This document shows positions 62,679 to 64,000 of a DNA stretch of 64,000 bases, piece after piece. The number at the start of each line of letters is the position of its first letter. Position 1 is the stretch's first letter. The stretch spans positions 33,787,058-33,851,057 of the forward strand of contig CM047426.1 of the NCBI GenBank assembly GCA_026168455.1. The letters run 5' to 3'. Made by a program: the position numbers and the translations under genes. This stretch comes from Theocolax elegans. Its lineage: Eukaryota > Arthropoda > Insecta > Hymenoptera > Cerocephalidae. The notes beneath the pieces are model-generated. The model did not search any database. It was given only the letters and a program-made list of their open reading frames with translations, and was not told the DNA's origin.

Positions 62679-64000
62679 TAATAAACCATAAGAGTAAGCC
62701 TCGCTAAGTGCTCCAATAATATTGAGTCTTGTTACGCTTCACTTTTAGCACTTAAGCGCGGTTTACCTCCACGCAAACATCCAAACCACCTGATTAGCGC
62801 CGATTCAATTGACAAAGCACTAACTAAAGCAACGTTGACTAAAATTGCCGAGTGCGCTGCTGCGCTGCGCAGTCCAACAACTTTTGTATAAAGAATACTT
62901 ATATACCTACATATTCTACAATAACTAGTTTATTTAATGTGGTCACGTAGGTAATAACATTTACATTTGTGCGAAAAGTCGAAAAAGAAGGAAATTCGCT
63001 ATTTTAATTTATCTTATTTAAAAAGTGTCAATTTTATTTTTATATCGTGTCAATTAGGAAATGAAAAACACATTTAAGTTATAGTAAAAATTGTATTTTA
63101 TTATATAATTGTGTAAATAAAAAAGTATAATATAAATAAATTATTTATGTAGAAAATATATTAATTCGAGGTTTTAAAAATAGTCTCACATTTTTACAAA
63201 ACAAATTTTTTACCCCATTAAAAAATTCGATTTTTAAAAAAAAAATTAACATTTTCATTGAGACTGTGATACATTGTGTTCCATTTGTAAAAAAGGTTTG
63301 TGGGATACGAGGTGCGCAAATTTTGCGATAAATTTAAAAAAATGTGTTATAATTCAGTAGTATTAAAAATTATTATATATAACTACATGAAATACTAAAG
63401 TAAATATAAAGCCTTTCTACGAACTGTAAAATATTATAAACTAAATTAAAACGTATTTTCAAATAAGAATTTTAGTTGGCATCTCCGAAACACAATAGTT
63501 TTCACATTTATAGATGCCAATTCGGCATCTCTTTTCGCGAAACATTATAATTTATGCAACAGTAACAGAAAAATTCTTAAAAATCATTTTGAAATTTCAA
63601 TAAAAAAACAGCCTTGCAGAGGGCCTGCGCGTTACCAGTTTAACCAAGCAGTTTAACTGTTCTCTTCAATGAAATTTCAATTAATACACGACTTTCAATC
63701 CAAATGTCTGATGGGTCAACATCGTTCAGGAATAATTTTTATTCGCTCGGCCGGTTTTTATTTATTTTACGGTTAACTTAATTAATTATATCAATTTTCA
63801 ATAACTATATTTTTACAGTACACTTTTCTGTAGGATATCAAAATTTTCCAAAATTATTGATGTATTGTGTACTTTTAGACAGTTTTCGGATTTTGTAATC
63901 TAAGTAAAATCGATGTACTTATATTATCTATATTCATATGAATTATTAAAATATAAAGTTCTTGAAAAAACGAAAGCTTAATAGCTTCACCCATTCTGAA
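62679..64000. other. SelT upstream region and AT-rich edge of window
   Basis: The segment 62690-62900 is GC-richer and likely the SelT promoter. From 62900 onward the DNA is AT-rich, with no coding signal apart from a tRNA-like relic near 63610. Confidence 0.5.
63600..63662 (-). repeat. tRNA-like relic with T-run
   Basis: On the minus strand TTGGTTAAACTGGTAACGCG resembles a tRNA D-arm with A box. It is followed by CAGGCC...GGCTG, which can form an anticodon-like arm, and then by TTTTTTT, a pol III-type stop. No T-arm or B box is present, so at most this is a truncated tRNA-derived SINE. Confidence 0.25.

Overview
This is an AT-rich eukaryotic (insect) genomic window, most likely from a hymenopteran. 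The evidence is spliced genes with short GT-AG introns, insect-type versions of RpL11, a PITH-domain protein and a cysteine form of selenoprotein T, and insect-style Ty3/gypsy and Copia retrotransposons. The order is inferred from overall character; no single feature proves it. All exon coordinates were assembled by hand from splice sites and reading phase. Each multi-exon model below closes in frame from ATG to stop, except the partial gene at the left edge.

Layout. 1-5.3 kb: a long foldback DNA element (30-1620) containing a 5S-rRNA-derived SINE copy, then the apparent last coding exon of an unrecognised plus-strand gene (1851-1979) and an AT-rich, microsatellite-laden stretch that looks like its long 3'UTR. 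6.5-8.15 kb: RpL11 on the plus strand (5 exons, 195 aa) with a candidate H/ACA snoRNA in its last intron. 9.6-18.2 kb: a convergent minus-strand gene (6 coding exons, 511 aa) for a coiled-coil protein with a GRIP-like C-terminus, with an alternative phase-compatible first exon. 22.0-27.4 kb: an intact minus-strand Ty3/gypsy element of CsRn1-like type (identical-looking 255-bp LTRs, tRNA-Trp primer site, gag and pol in overlapping frames). 29.7-44.2 kb: a minus-strand monocarboxylate transporter gene (SLC16/MCT family, 9 coding exons, 580 aa) with a first intron of about 10 kb. 49.3-54.0 kb: an intact plus-strand Copia element (258-bp LTRs, one 1372-aa polyprotein, a primer site matching the inside of initiator tRNA-Met). 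54.8-55.1 kb: a compact foldback element. 57.3-57.5 kb: the second SINE copy. 59.5-62.7 kb: two tandem minus-strand housekeeping genes, PITHD1 (204 aa) and a SELENOT homologue (197 aa).

The host genes do not form one pathway. They cover translation (RpL11), probable Golgi/vesicle tethering, transmembrane organic-acid transport, a PITH-domain protein related to proteasome-associated factors, and an ER redox protein. The rest is mobile DNA of several ages: two apparently very young LTR insertions, older TTAA-flanked MITEs (two clear copies and one degraded), SINE relics and foldbacks. No single wholly new system is obvious. The strongest less-obvious signals are the intronic H/ACA snoRNA, the alternative first exon, the TTAA MITE family and the 5S-derived SINE family.
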